Positions 8,358-15,916 of a stretch of DNA of 53,070 nt are shown in pieces (within the stretch, counting starts at the first letter, position 1; the number at the start of each line of letters is the position of its first letter). The stretch is taken from NCBI GenBank assembly GCA_027030485.1, contig JALVEY010000173.1, positions 1-53,070 on the forward strand. Direction: 5' to 3'. The stretch comes from Persephonella sp. Lineage in GTDB: Bacteria > Aquificota > Aquificia > Aquificales > Hydrogenothermaceae. Below the pieces are notes generated by a model. It ran no database searches. It saw nothing but the letters and a program-made list of their open reading frames with translations, and was not told where the DNA came from. Both the position numbers and the translations under genes were made by a program.

Positions 8358-8759
8358 ATGGATATTCTTGAAGGTTTTATAAAAAAGCTTGAGCATGAGA
8401 TAAGCAAGGAAAGAAAAGAGCTATCTTTTATTGAGCAGGAAATTGCCAGTCTGAGAGCAAAACAGAATTTATTATCACAAAGATACACTGAACTTGAAAA
8501 TTCAGATTACTCAGATCTTTTATCTCTTTCTTTAAAAAACAGCAGTATGCTGAGCATACTAAATCAGATAAAAGGTATAGAAAAAAAAGTGCTAAAATTA
8601 GAAGAAAAAGCAGAAAAGCTCCGCTTAAAAATAAAACAAAAAAATGCCGAAAAAAAAGCAATAAAAAACTACCAAAAAAAGATCAAAAAAGAGAAAGAGA
8701 TTGAGGACATTAAGAAAGAGACACAGCTTATTGATGAAATTTTTAATAGGAACAATTAG
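8358..8759 (+). CDS. FliJ-like coiled-coil protein (flagellar export stalk candidate)
   Basis: The protein is 133 aa, almost entirely charged alpha-helix with no signal peptide, about the size and character of FliJ, the central stalk of the FliI ATPase ring. The sequence itself is too degenerate to be decisive. The call rests on length, the coiled-coil pattern and the following gene, which looks like MotE; fliJ-motE pairs are common. No other fliJ candidate follows fliI in the main flagellar run, which adds weight. The downstream gene starts 26 nt before this one ends, implying translational coupling. An unrelated coiled-coil protein remains possible. Confidence 0.6.
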   Translation: MDILEGFIKKLEHEISKERKELSFIEQEIASLRAKQNLLSQRYTELENSDYSDLLSLSLKNSSMLSILNQIKGIEKKVLKLEEKAEKLRLKIKQKNAEKKAIKNYQKKIKKEKEIEDIKKETQLIDEIFNRNN

Positions 8760-9204
8760 CCTTTTTTTTCTTGTTTCAACATCAAAGGGAGAACCAGAAA
8801 CTAAATCTCCATCAAAATTAGAGTTAGAGAGAGAAATACGAAGACTTGAAAAACTTAGGGAAGAAATAAAGTCTCTGATCTCAAAAAATCAGGAAATACT
8901 GAAAAAAATTGAGCAGGAAAAGAAAGAAGTAGCCGAAGAAAGAAAAAAGCTTATAGAAGAAACAAAAAAAATACAAAAAGAAAGATATAAAAAACTTGCA
9001 AAAGTTTTTGAAAAAGCGGTAGATGAAGATCCTGAACTTGCGGCAGAAAGAATATCCAAGATAAAAGACCCTGTTAAAGCGGCTTACATTATTTATAACA
9101 TGAAAGAAACTAAAGCAGGAATATTAATGGATTATATAGACCCAAAAATGGCAGACAAGATAGTAAAGATCATATCCCAGATAAAAAATCAGGAGAAAAA
9201 ATAA
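8734..9204 (+). CDS. MotE-like periplasmic protein (MgtE N-terminal-like domain)
   Basis: The protein is 156 aa from ATG 8734; the ORF-track start at 8701 is a TTG that would put 11 residues ahead of an obvious signal peptide (MKFLIGTISLFFLVSTSKG). A coiled coil follows (about 25-90), then a compact helical domain with AAERISKIKDPVKAAYIIY and YIDPKMADKIVKII, the MgtE_N/FliG-like fold found in MotE. MotE is known in alphaproteobacteria as a periplasmic chaperone for the motility protein MotC. Here it is probably a flagellar motor accessory protein, with its precise partner unknown. Confidence 0.65.
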   Translation: MKFLIGTISLFFLVSTSKGEPETKSPSKLELEREIRRLEKLREEIKSLISKNQEILKKIEQEKKEVAEERKKLIEETKKIQKERYKKLAKVFEKAVDEDPELAAERISKIKDPVKAAYIIYNMKETKAGILMDYIDPKMADKIVKIISQIKNQEKK

Positions 9205-9245
9205 TAATTTTCTGCTAAAATTAATAAAAAATATGGAGGCTTATT

Positions 9246-9776
9246 ATGGCTTATATAAAGCTGCCTGAACTTGAGGATATGGATCCTGAAATACAAAAAC
9301 TTGCCAGAGAGATTCTTGAGAAAACAGGAAAGTTAGGGGAAATTTTTAAACTGCTTGCAATAAGAAAGGATATTTACTTTATGACAGACAACTGTGTTAA
9401 AACACTCCTCCTAAACGAAACAGAGCTTCCTTACTCAACAAAAGAAAGAATAGCTTTGCTAATATCAAAGGAAAATAACTGTCCTATGTGTGTTGATGTT
9501 CACAAGAACATTGCAAAAATGCTGGGAATGTCTCAGGAACAGATAGAGGAAACCCTTAAAGGTGTAGATCAGATAAATACATCTGAAGAAGAAAAAGAAC
9601 TTTTAAGGTTCTGTATCAGAGCATCAAGGAAAGACAACTATAAGATAACAAAAGAAGAACTTGATAGGATACTAAACTTAGGATACACAATAAGCCAAGT
9701 TTTTGAGGCTATTACGATAACCGCTTACTTTAATTATATAAACACCTTATCAAATGTTTTTGGTTTAGGAAAGTGA
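9246..9776 (+). CDS. Carboxymuconolactone decarboxylase / AhpD-like protein
   Basis: The protein is 176 aa, all-helical, with the AhpD-type redox motif Cys79-Pro-Met-Cys82 and His86 (NNCPMCVDVHKN). In AhpD this Cys pair and His carry out thiol-disulfide or peroxidase chemistry; in other family members it supports decarboxylation. The CXXC and His point to a redox role such as peroxide defence, but the substrate is unknown. A GGAGG site precedes ATG 9246. The last 12 nt overlap the end of flhB on the opposite strand, leaving no room for a terminator between them. Confidence 0.85.
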   Translation: MAYIKLPELEDMDPEIQKLAREILEKTGKLGEIFKLLAIRKDIYFMTDNCVKTLLLNETELPYSTKERIALLISKENNCPMCVDVHKNIAKMLGMSQEQIEETLKGVDQINTSEEEKELLRFCIRASRKDNYKITKEELDRILNLGYTISQVFEAITITAYFNYINTLSNVFGLGK

Positions 9777-10820
9777 GCCTTTTTTCCTGTAAATTTTTGC
9801 AAGGATTTTTGCTATGGCAACATAGAACTTTTCCGGTATAAACTCCCCTACCTCTACACTTGAATATAAAGCTCTTGCCAGGGGTGGATCCTCAACTACA
9901 GGTACATCATTTTTTTTAGCTATATCTTTTATCTTTTGGGCAAGTAGATTTTTCCCTTTTGCAATAACCTTAGGTGCATTCATCTTTCCTTTTTCATAAA
10001 GAAGTGCAATGGCATAATGATCAGGGTTTGTGATAACAACATCAGCCTTAGGAACTTCTGCCATCATTCTCATCATGGCAAGTTCTCTTTGTTTTTTCTT
10101 AATTGCTGCTCTTATCTGAGGATTTCCCTCATACATCTTTCTTTCTTCTTTTATTTCATGTTTGGACATCTTCAGATTTTCTTCATACTCCCATTTTCTA
10201 TAAATAAAATCTATAACCGCTATTGGAATAGATATAAGAGCAAAGGCAAGAACCAGCATTATAGTATATTTGAGCAAAAAGTATATCTCATGATTTATAG
10301 GTATAAAGGACATATTAAAAGACTCATTTATGATTTTCATAACGAGAAAATATCCGACAGCAGATGCAAAAATAAGTTTTAATAGATTTCTTACAAGCTC
10401 AAAAAATGTTTTCAATGAAACAAGTCTTCCAAAACCTTTAACAATATCAAGCCTTTCTATTTTTGGTGTTATTGCTTTTCCAGAAATTAAAAACCCAAAC
10501 TGTGCAACATTTGATATAATCCCTGTCAAAAGAAGAACCCCAAAGACCGGAAAAACTAAAAAACTAATAACCTTAATCGTATACATAACAAAGCTTCCGT
10601 TGTCTTCAGGAAGAAGATATAAAGGATCAGAAAAAGTATATCTGAAATATTCAGAAAGTATATTATAGGAGTATGGTATATATGCTATCAAAACAAGAAA
10701 TGTAATAAACAGGGTTGCGGCTATAGGAATATCCTGACTTCTTGCTACCTGTCCTTCTTCCCTTGCTTTTTGTCGCCGCCGTGGGGTGGCTTTTTCCGTT
10801 TTGCTTGGATCTTTTGCCAT
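9765..10820 (-). CDS. flhB: Flagellar export switch protein FlhB
   Basis: The protein is 351 aa. The N-terminal tail (SKTEKATPRRRQKAREEGQV) and four membrane segments precede a cytoplasmic domain that in the family cleaves itself between Asn and Pro to switch export from hook to filament substrates. The cleavage site here reads ITNPDHYAIAL (Asn265-Pro266-Asp267-His268) instead of the usual NPTH. The Asn-Pro pair and His are kept, so self-cleavage is still likely. It is the last gene of the fliK-to-flhB run and starts directly at the fliR end. Confidence 0.96.
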   Translation of the reverse strand: MAKDPSKTEKATPRRRQKAREEGQVARSQDIPIAATLFITFLVLIAYIPYSYNILSEYFRYTFSDPLYLLPEDNGSFVMYTIKVISFLVFPVFGVLLLTGIISNVAQFGFLISGKAITPKIERLDIVKGFGRLVSLKTFFELVRNLLKLIFASAVGYFLVMKIINESFNMSFIPINHEIYFLLKYTIMLVLAFALISIPIAVIDFIYRKWEYEENLKMSKHEIKEERKMYEGNPQIRAAIKKKQRELAMMRMMAEVPKADVVITNPDHYAIALLYEKGKMNAPKVIAKGKNLLAQKIKDIAKKNDVPVVEDPPLARALYSSVEVGEFIPEKFYVAIAKILAKIYRKKGSLS

Positions 10821-11597
10821 TTATTTTCCCATTATGCCGATAGCTTTTAAATAACTTTCGGCAAAATGGTTTATAACTGAAACAGAGAAATACAGTATAA
10901 ATGACGCTCCTATTGCAAGTGCTGCAAGTCCCACAAAAATCTGAAGTGGAAGCCCCACAATAAAGACATTTATCTGGGGAATTAATCTATTGATAAGGGC
11001 TAAAGCAACATTTATCATAAAAAGGATAAGTACAAAAGGGAAAGCTATCTTAAAGGCAAAGTAGAATATATACGGGGATTCTTTTAATACATAAAAAAGG
11101 GTATCAAAGTTAAAGCTAAGTGTTCCAACAGGAAGAATTTTGAAACTCATAATGATCCCACCTAAAACCATCTGATACGCACCTGTGATAAAAAAAAGCA
11201 AATAAAAAAGGAGTATAAAAAATCTGTCAAGTACAGATATTTGCCCAAATGTTGGATCAAAAACATTTGCTATTGTGAAACCCATAAAATAACTTATCAG
11301 CTCAGCAGCATAGGAAAAAGCAGATATAAAAATGTTTACAATAAGACCAAGCAAAAAACCTATAAGAAGTTCTCTCAGAATAAGCATCGTATAACTAATT
11401 ACAGAAAAATTTTCTGTTGAAACGGTAATATCCTGCATAGAAATGAAGAAAAATGAGAAAGCAACAACAAGCATCACCCTTACGTTTAAAGGAATTAGGG
11501 CTGTGTTCAATACAGGAAATCCTAAAAACATTCCTACCATTCTTGACATAACGAGTCCAAAAGCTACAGCCATTTCTGGTGTTATTAATGGTTTCAT
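10821..11597 (-). CDS. fliR: Flagellar export gate protein FliR
   Basis: The protein is 258 aa, with about six hydrophobic segments and the family pattern MSRMVGMFLGFPVLNTALIP near the N-terminus and INRLIPQINVFIVGLPLQI in the second half. FliR joins FliP and FliQ to build the export gate inside the MS ring. Its stop abuts flhB, and fliQ ends one base upstream of its start, matching the conserved fliPQR-flhB order. Confidence 0.96.
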   Translation of the reverse strand: MKPLITPEMAVAFGLVMSRMVGMFLGFPVLNTALIPLNVRVMLVVAFSFFFISMQDITVSTENFSVISYTMLILRELLIGFLLGLIVNIFISAFSYAAELISYFMGFTIANVFDPTFGQISVLDRFFILLFYLLFFITGAYQMVLGGIIMSFKILPVGTLSFNFDTLFYVLKESPYIFYFAFKIAFPFVLILFMINVALALINRLIPQINVFIVGLPLQIFVGLAALAIGASFILYFSVSVINHFAESYLKAIGIMGK

Positions 11598-11598
11598 A

Positions 11599-11868
11599 TC
11601 AGGATATATAAACTATCAAGTTTTTGAGTAATTCCTGAGTAAAATCAATAAGTTTTCTGAATATCCATGATCCAAATATTATAAGAGCAATTATAGTCGC
11701 AACGATTTTAGGTATAAAAGTAAGGGTCATCTCATGTATCTGTGTGGCAGCCTGAAATATACTGATCATAAGACCAACTATAAAGGCTATAAGAATGACA
11801 GGAGCTCCAACTATCAGAGCTGTATAAAGCATATTCTGTACAAGTGTGATAGCCTGATCTATACTCAT
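11599..11868 (-). CDS. fliQ: Flagellar export gate protein FliQ
   Basis: The protein is 89 aa from ATG 11868, the normal FliQ length. The ORF-track start at 11931 would overlap fliP by 62 nt; AGGTGG 5 nt before 11868 supports the shorter form. Two membrane helices are visible, with MSIDQAITLVQNMLYTALIV at the start and QIHEMTLTFIPKI between the helices, as in FliQ/SctS. Four FliQ copies pack around the FliP5-FliR1 gate in characterised systems. Confidence 0.95.
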   Translation of the reverse strand: MSIDQAITLVQNMLYTALIVGAPVILIAFIVGLMISIFQAATQIHEMTLTFIPKIVATIIALIIFGSWIFRKLIDFTQELLKNLIVYIS

Positions 11869-11869
11869 T

Positions 11870-12586
11870 TTACCACCTATATCCCTGAATAAGTGCTTTT
11901 GTAAGAAGTTCAAAACCATCAGCAAGAACAAACAAAATAAGTTTAAAAGGCAGCGATATGAGCATAGGAGGTATCATCATCATTCCCATAGACATCAAGA
12001 TACTTGCAACAAGCAGATCTATTATCAAAAAGGGAAGAAAAATTATAAAAACTATTTCAAAAGCTGTTTTTATCTCACTTATCATAAATGCTGGAATTAA
12101 GGTGATCATGCTAAGATCTTCAGGTTTTTCAGGTTTTTCACCTGATATATCTAAAAATAGCTTTAGATCCTCTTTTCTTGTATTGTTAAGCATAAACTTT
12201 TTGACTGGCTCTTTAGCTTTTTCAAGAGCTTCCATATCACCTATCTCTTTTTTCAGGTAAGGCTGAAGGGCATTGTTATTTATGTCATCAAACACAGGCT
12301 TCATAACAAAGAAGGTTAGAAAAAGGGATAAGGCAATAATTACCTGATTTGGAGGGGACTGGGGAATGCCCAGGGCGTGTCTCAGCAGAGAAAGAACTAT
12401 AACTATTCTTACAAAAGAGGTTAATGCTATTAGTATTGATGGTGCAAGACTGAGTATAGTAATTAAAAATAAGATCTTTAATGTTATATCAAGGTTGTTA
12501 AGCTGTGAAAGTGTATCTGTTAAAGCATCTCCATATGAAATGTCTGTTATTATAAAAAGATTAATTATTATCAGGATTTTTTTCAT
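11870..12586 (-). CDS. fliP: Flagellar export gate protein FliP
   Basis: The protein is 238 aa from ATG 12586, chosen because it puts a signal peptide (MKKILIIINLFIITDISYG) at the N-terminus, as is known for FliP; ATG 12616 is also open. Diagnostic segments are SFVRIVIVLSLLRHALGIPQ, SPPNQVIIALSLFLTFFVM and, near the C-terminus, SMGMMMIPPMLISLPFKLIL. FliP forms the core of the export gate. The start overlaps the fliO end by 26 nt. Confidence 0.95.
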   Translation of the reverse strand: MKKILIIINLFIITDISYGDALTDTLSQLNNLDITLKILFLITILSLAPSILIALTSFVRIVIVLSLLRHALGIPQSPPNQVIIALSLFLTFFVMKPVFDDINNNALQPYLKKEIGDMEALEKAKEPVKKFMLNNTRKEDLKLFLDISGEKPEKPEDLSMITLIPAFMISEIKTAFEIVFIIFLPFLIIDLLVASILMSMGMMMIPPMLISLPFKLILFVLADGFELLTKALIQGYRW

Positions 12587-12875
12587 CTTTTTGGGGCTTC
12601 TCTCCCTTTTCATCAAGACTATCCCACTTTTCTATTATACTTACATTTTTCTCGTCAAATGAGAGAAAGTAGTATTTATTATTGGCTTTTACCACTGTAA
12701 GACCTTTATTTTTACCCAGATATTTAATATCTACTATCTGTATTACCCCTTTTTGTCCCGGCAGGATACCTTTTCCGTATCTGTTGATCAGGTAGTATAT
12801 TGAATATATCAAAACCACAACAATAACAAATGATGAGAAAACCCTCAAAAGATCTGAATAATCAAGCAAGATCAA
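12561..12875 (-). CDS. fliO: Flagellar biosynthetic protein FliO
   Basis: The protein is 104 aa with a single N-terminal membrane segment (LRVFSSFVIVVVLIYSIYYL) and a small cytoplasmic domain (VDIKYLGKNKGLTVVKANNK then YYFLSF), the FliO pattern. FliO helps assemble the FliP ring and is not in the mature gate. It sits between fliN and fliP, the usual place, and overlaps both. The C-terminal tail is very charged (KGEKPQKDEKNPDNN). Confidence 0.88.
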   Translation of the reverse strand: MILLDYSDLLRVFSSFVIVVVLIYSIYYLINRYGKGILPGQKGVIQIVDIKYLGKNKGLTVVKANNKYYFLSFDEKNVSIIEKWDSLDEKGEKPQKDEKNPDNN

Positions 12876-13137
12876 CTACCCTGACAGCGTATTTTTCGTT
12901 AACTACTACAAGTTCTCCAATTGCAAAAAGCTGTCCTCTTAGATAGATCTCTATATAATCTTCAAGATTTTTATCTAACTTTATTATATCCCCTTCTTTC
13001 AGTCTCAAAATATCTATAAAATTTTTCTTTGTTCGCCCAACCTCACCGGTTAGTTTAAGATTTATATCATGGAGAAACTGGAGATCAAGCTCTTCTTGTA
13101 TCGTACCATTAAGCTGTTCTTCTTTTTTTTCATCCAT
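12862..13137 (-). CDS. fliN: Flagellar motor switch protein FliN, short form (SpoA domain)
   Basis: The protein is 91 aa, consisting of a short acidic leader and one SpoA domain with LQFLHDINLKLTGEVGRTKK, LKEGDIIKLDKNLEDYIEIY and ELVVVNEKYAVRVVDL. FliN packs with FliM at the base of the C ring and receives FliH. A second, longer FliN lies next to fliM (33968-34522), so the organism has two. This copy lacks the W-containing N-terminal motif seen in the long form. It sits between fliL and fliO, where a fliN is often found. Confidence 0.9.
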   Translation of the reverse strand: MDEKKEEQLNGTIQEELDLQFLHDINLKLTGEVGRTKKNFIDILRLKEGDIIKLDKNLEDYIEIYLRGQLFAIGELVVVNEKYAVRVVDLA

Positions 13138-13138
13138 A

Positions 13139-13648
13139 TCATGCAGTCTGTATTACGAAATCTGTAAAATACACATTTTTTACTCCACCTAATGGGAGGA
13201 TCGCATTAACTCTTCTAAGTATCTCCTCTTTTAGTTTTTCAACACCTTCTGCTGTTTTTAGTTCCCTTGATGTTTTCGTAAATAAAAGGGTTGTTATGCT
13301 ATCTTTTATTTGGGGAAGTCTCTTTTCTACCTCCTGTTTTACCTGTTCATTTTCTATCTCAAGGATAACAGTTACTTTCAGGTATCTGTCAGCATCTTTG
13401 TCGGCAAGATTAACAACAAAAGTACCTACCTCAAACATTATTCCTATATTCTCAACATTCCTTATCTCTTCCTGTATCTTCTCAGCTTTATTTTCCTGTT
13501 TATCACTCTGTTTATCAAGTACGAGAAATTTATAAGCAGCTCCACCTCCACCACCCAGAAGCAATAAAAGAACAGCAAGGAGGATTATTAGCTTTTTTTT
13601 CCCTCCTCCCTGCTGCTGTTCTTCTTGCTCTTTATTCTCCTCTGCCAT
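13139..13648 (-). CDS. fliL: Flagellar basal-body protein FliL
   Basis: The protein is 169 aa, with a short acidic cytoplasmic start, one membrane helix (KKLIILLAVLLLLLGGGGGA), and a periplasmic domain with FVVNLADKDADRYLKVTVIL and IKDSITTLLFTKTSRELKTA, which are FliL signatures. FliL rings surround the stators and help torque generation. It follows flgE (35-nt gap) and precedes fliN by one base. A terminal FTDFVIQ motif is also typical. Confidence 0.94.
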   Translation of the reverse strand: MAEENKEQEEQQQGGGKKKLIILLAVLLLLLGGGGGAAYKFLVLDKQSDKQENKAEKIQEEIRNVENIGIMFEVGTFVVNLADKDADRYLKVTVILEIENEQVKQEVEKRLPQIKDSITTLLFTKTSRELKTAEGVEKLKEEILRRVNAILPLGGVKNVYFTDFVIQTA

Positions 13649-13683
13649 TTATATCTCCATAGGGACTTTTTTTACATTATAAC

Positions 13684-15267
13684 TTATCTCTTAATGTTCA
13701 TCGTTTCTTGAAGAACCTGATCAGAGGTTGTTATCGTCCTTGCATTTGCCTGATATGCTCTTTGGGCTGTGATCAGGTTTATAAACTCCCTTGAGATATC
13801 TACATTAGAAAGCTCAAGAAATCCACTTCTTATTTTTGATATTACACCTCCAGGAACAATTATAGGGGTGTAAGTCTGACTGTTTGGCAGATAAAGGTTA
13901 TTTCCTTTTCTTACAAGTATCTCTTTATCTTTAAATGTGGCTATCGCTATTCTTGCAATATCTTTGACCTGTCCATTAGAATAAACCCCTTTAACTACAC
14001 CATCCTCACTAACAGCAACAGACAGAAGGTCTCCTTTAGCATATCCGTCCTGCTGTGCATAAAAAATGAAATCTGAGGCAACCTGTCTTATCTCTTTGAA
14101 GTTTTCTGTTGTTGTTAGAGGAACTGCAGCACCGTTATTTGGATCGTACCCTGAAAATTTTACCTGCGTAGGATTTACAGGTGTAGAACCTGCTGTCTCA
14201 TTGTAGAGGTAATCAACGGTTATCTGATCCCCGCCTGCTGAGTTTTCAAGGAGGGGAATTCTAATCTCTCCTGTTGTGTAGTCAATCACTGTTCCAACAA
14301 TATTCCCATTTTCATCAAGTATGTTTCCAGCACCGTCATCATGCCAGTTAACAATATATGTATCACCCCCTGTTGTGTAAGACTTTATATGTATGCTACC
14401 TCTTGTTGGAGGATTGGCAAGGGTAAAACGACCGTCAGTTGCCAGTGTGTCTGTTTGTGTTTCATCAGATGCAAGAGTAACTTGTATATCCGCTGTGATA
14501 TTATTAACATCCAGTGTTCCGTCAGGGTGAAACTGGAGTTTTACAGATTTGTACAATGTTCCACCTACATCAACAGGGGATATAGTTCCGTCTATCAGTT
14601 TATAAACATTCCATGTGTTTGTTCCTGTTCTCTGGAAATAATAGGAAGTTATGTGGGGGTTTCCAAGTGAGTCATAGGTTGTGAAAGAATTTACATAACT
14701 GAATGTTGTTGAGTCTCCAGGGTTAAAAGCTGCTGTTATCACATTAACCCTTGAGTCAAGGTTCGTTGGTTCTTTGAATGTTATCTGTGTCGTCTGTGAA
14801 GGATCCATTGAGTTAGGAATGTTTATTCCCTGAATAGCTCCTGATATATTTCCGTTTCTATCTAGTGCCCAACCGAGAAGTTTCTGTCCGTTAAGATTGA
14901 TTAGATCCCCTTCTGCGTTGGTTCTGAACTGCCCAGCTCTGGTATAGTAGGTAAGTCCCTGATTATCCTGCACCATAAAAAAGCCTTCTCCATCAAGGGC
15001 AAGATCTGTTGGAGTGTTGGTGTTCATTAAAGAACCCTGAGAAAAATCCTTTGTTGTTGAACCAACATAACTTCCACCGCCAACTTCGTAATTCTTCGGT
15101 GATCCATTTGCATAAGTTGTAAGACTTTTTGATATCAGATCTTCAAAGTTTGCTCTTTCTGCCTTGAAACCGACTGTGTTGACGTTGGCAATATTGTCTG
15201 AAATGATTGAAAGCCACTCTCTATTCGCACCTAATCCGGCGTTTCCTGTGTAAAATGATTGAATCAT
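13684..15267 (-). CDS. flgE: Flagellar hook protein FlgE
   Basis: The protein is 527 aa. The N-terminal rod/hook signature is present (GLGANREWLSIISDNIANVN then TVGFKAERANFEDL), as is the C-terminal helix pair (LSNVDISREFINLITAQRAY). The central part is an expanded hook domain, making it longer than the about 400 aa enterobacterial FlgE. It is exported and polymerises into the hook under FlgD. It lies directly downstream of flgD (4-nt gap), the standard pair. Confidence 0.95.
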   Translation of the reverse strand: MIQSFYTGNAGLGANREWLSIISDNIANVNTVGFKAERANFEDLISKSLTTYANGSPKNYEVGGGSYVGSTTKDFSQGSLMNTNTPTDLALDGEGFFMVQDNQGLTYYTRAGQFRTNAEGDLINLNGQKLLGWALDRNGNISGAIQGINIPNSMDPSQTTQITFKEPTNLDSRVNVITAAFNPGDSTTFSYVNSFTTYDSLGNPHITSYYFQRTGTNTWNVYKLIDGTISPVDVGGTLYKSVKLQFHPDGTLDVNNITADIQVTLASDETQTDTLATDGRFTLANPPTRGSIHIKSYTTGGDTYIVNWHDDGAGNILDENGNIVGTVIDYTTGEIRIPLLENSAGGDQITVDYLYNETAGSTPVNPTQVKFSGYDPNNGAAVPLTTTENFKEIRQVASDFIFYAQQDGYAKGDLLSVAVSEDGVVKGVYSNGQVKDIARIAIATFKDKEILVRKGNNLYLPNSQTYTPIIVPGGVISKIRSGFLELSNVDISREFINLITAQRAYQANARTITTSDQVLQETMNIKR

Positions 15268-15271
15268 GGCT

Positions 15272-15916
15272 TTAACCTCCTATTTGAACAATTGAATTTA
15301 AATCTATCTCATTGTTATGAATTACAACCTTAATACCTTCTGTGGTTCTCATTACGCTTTCGGCTATACCTTCAGATATTAAAGTTGCTTTTACAGTTTT
15401 GTTATCCTTTTTTGCCTCCACATAAACAGTGTAATACCCATCTGATAATGAAGGGTTATCTATTTCAAAGGGGTACTCCTTATTTCCTTCGAGGTTTGAG
15501 AAGTTCTCTTCTTCTACCACATTCCCGCTTTGATCCAGAACGGTAATTTTAACAATATCGGCATTATCCTCTAATTTAAACTTAACCTTTGATTTTCCAT
15601 TTTCAATATATGTATAGATACCTTCATAGAAAACTTTTTTCCCAATCAGATTAGATGCGTAAAGTAGTGAGTTTACTTCGCTCGCCTCCTCTAACATTTT
15701 GACTGTCTGTTGGAAATCATTAAGTACTTCCATCTGCCTTAATTTTACAGTGTTGTTTATAAAGTCAGATATATCTTTAGCATCAAGCGGGTCCTGCCAT
15801 GCCAAATCTGCAAGAAGAACTTTTAAAAAGTCTTCATTTTCCATCTTTGAATTATCATAACCTGCCTGAACTATCTGAGGTTTTTTTAGGTATTCACTGA
15901 TCCCAGTTAATTCCAT
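15272..15916 (-). CDS. flgD: Flagellar hook cap (scaffolding) protein FlgD
   Basis: The protein is 214 aa. The FlgD N-terminal signature is visible: NEDFLKVLLADLAWQDPLDA, followed by ISDFINNTVKLRQMEVLNDF. A FlgD Ig-like/Tudor region follows with ENFSNLEGNKEYPFEIDN and LSDGYYTVYVEAKK. FlgD caps the growing hook and is later discarded. The start overlaps the end of fliI by 23 nt, so translation is probably coupled. Confidence 0.93.
   Translation of the reverse strand: MELTGISEYLKKPQIVQAGYDNSKMENEDFLKVLLADLAWQDPLDAKDISDFINNTVKLRQMEVLNDFQQTVKMLEEASEVNSLLYASNLIGKKVFYEGIYTYIENGKSKVKFKLEDNADIVKITVLDQSGNVVEEENFSNLEGNKEYPFEIDNPSLSDGYYTVYVEAKKDNKTVKATLISEGIAESVMRTTEGIKVVIHNNEIDLNSIVQIGG

Noticed and set aside
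9984-10668. Plus-strand ORFs opposite flhB
   Set aside because: They are antisense shadows of a well-supported membrane protein gene with no ribosome sites or recognisable domains.
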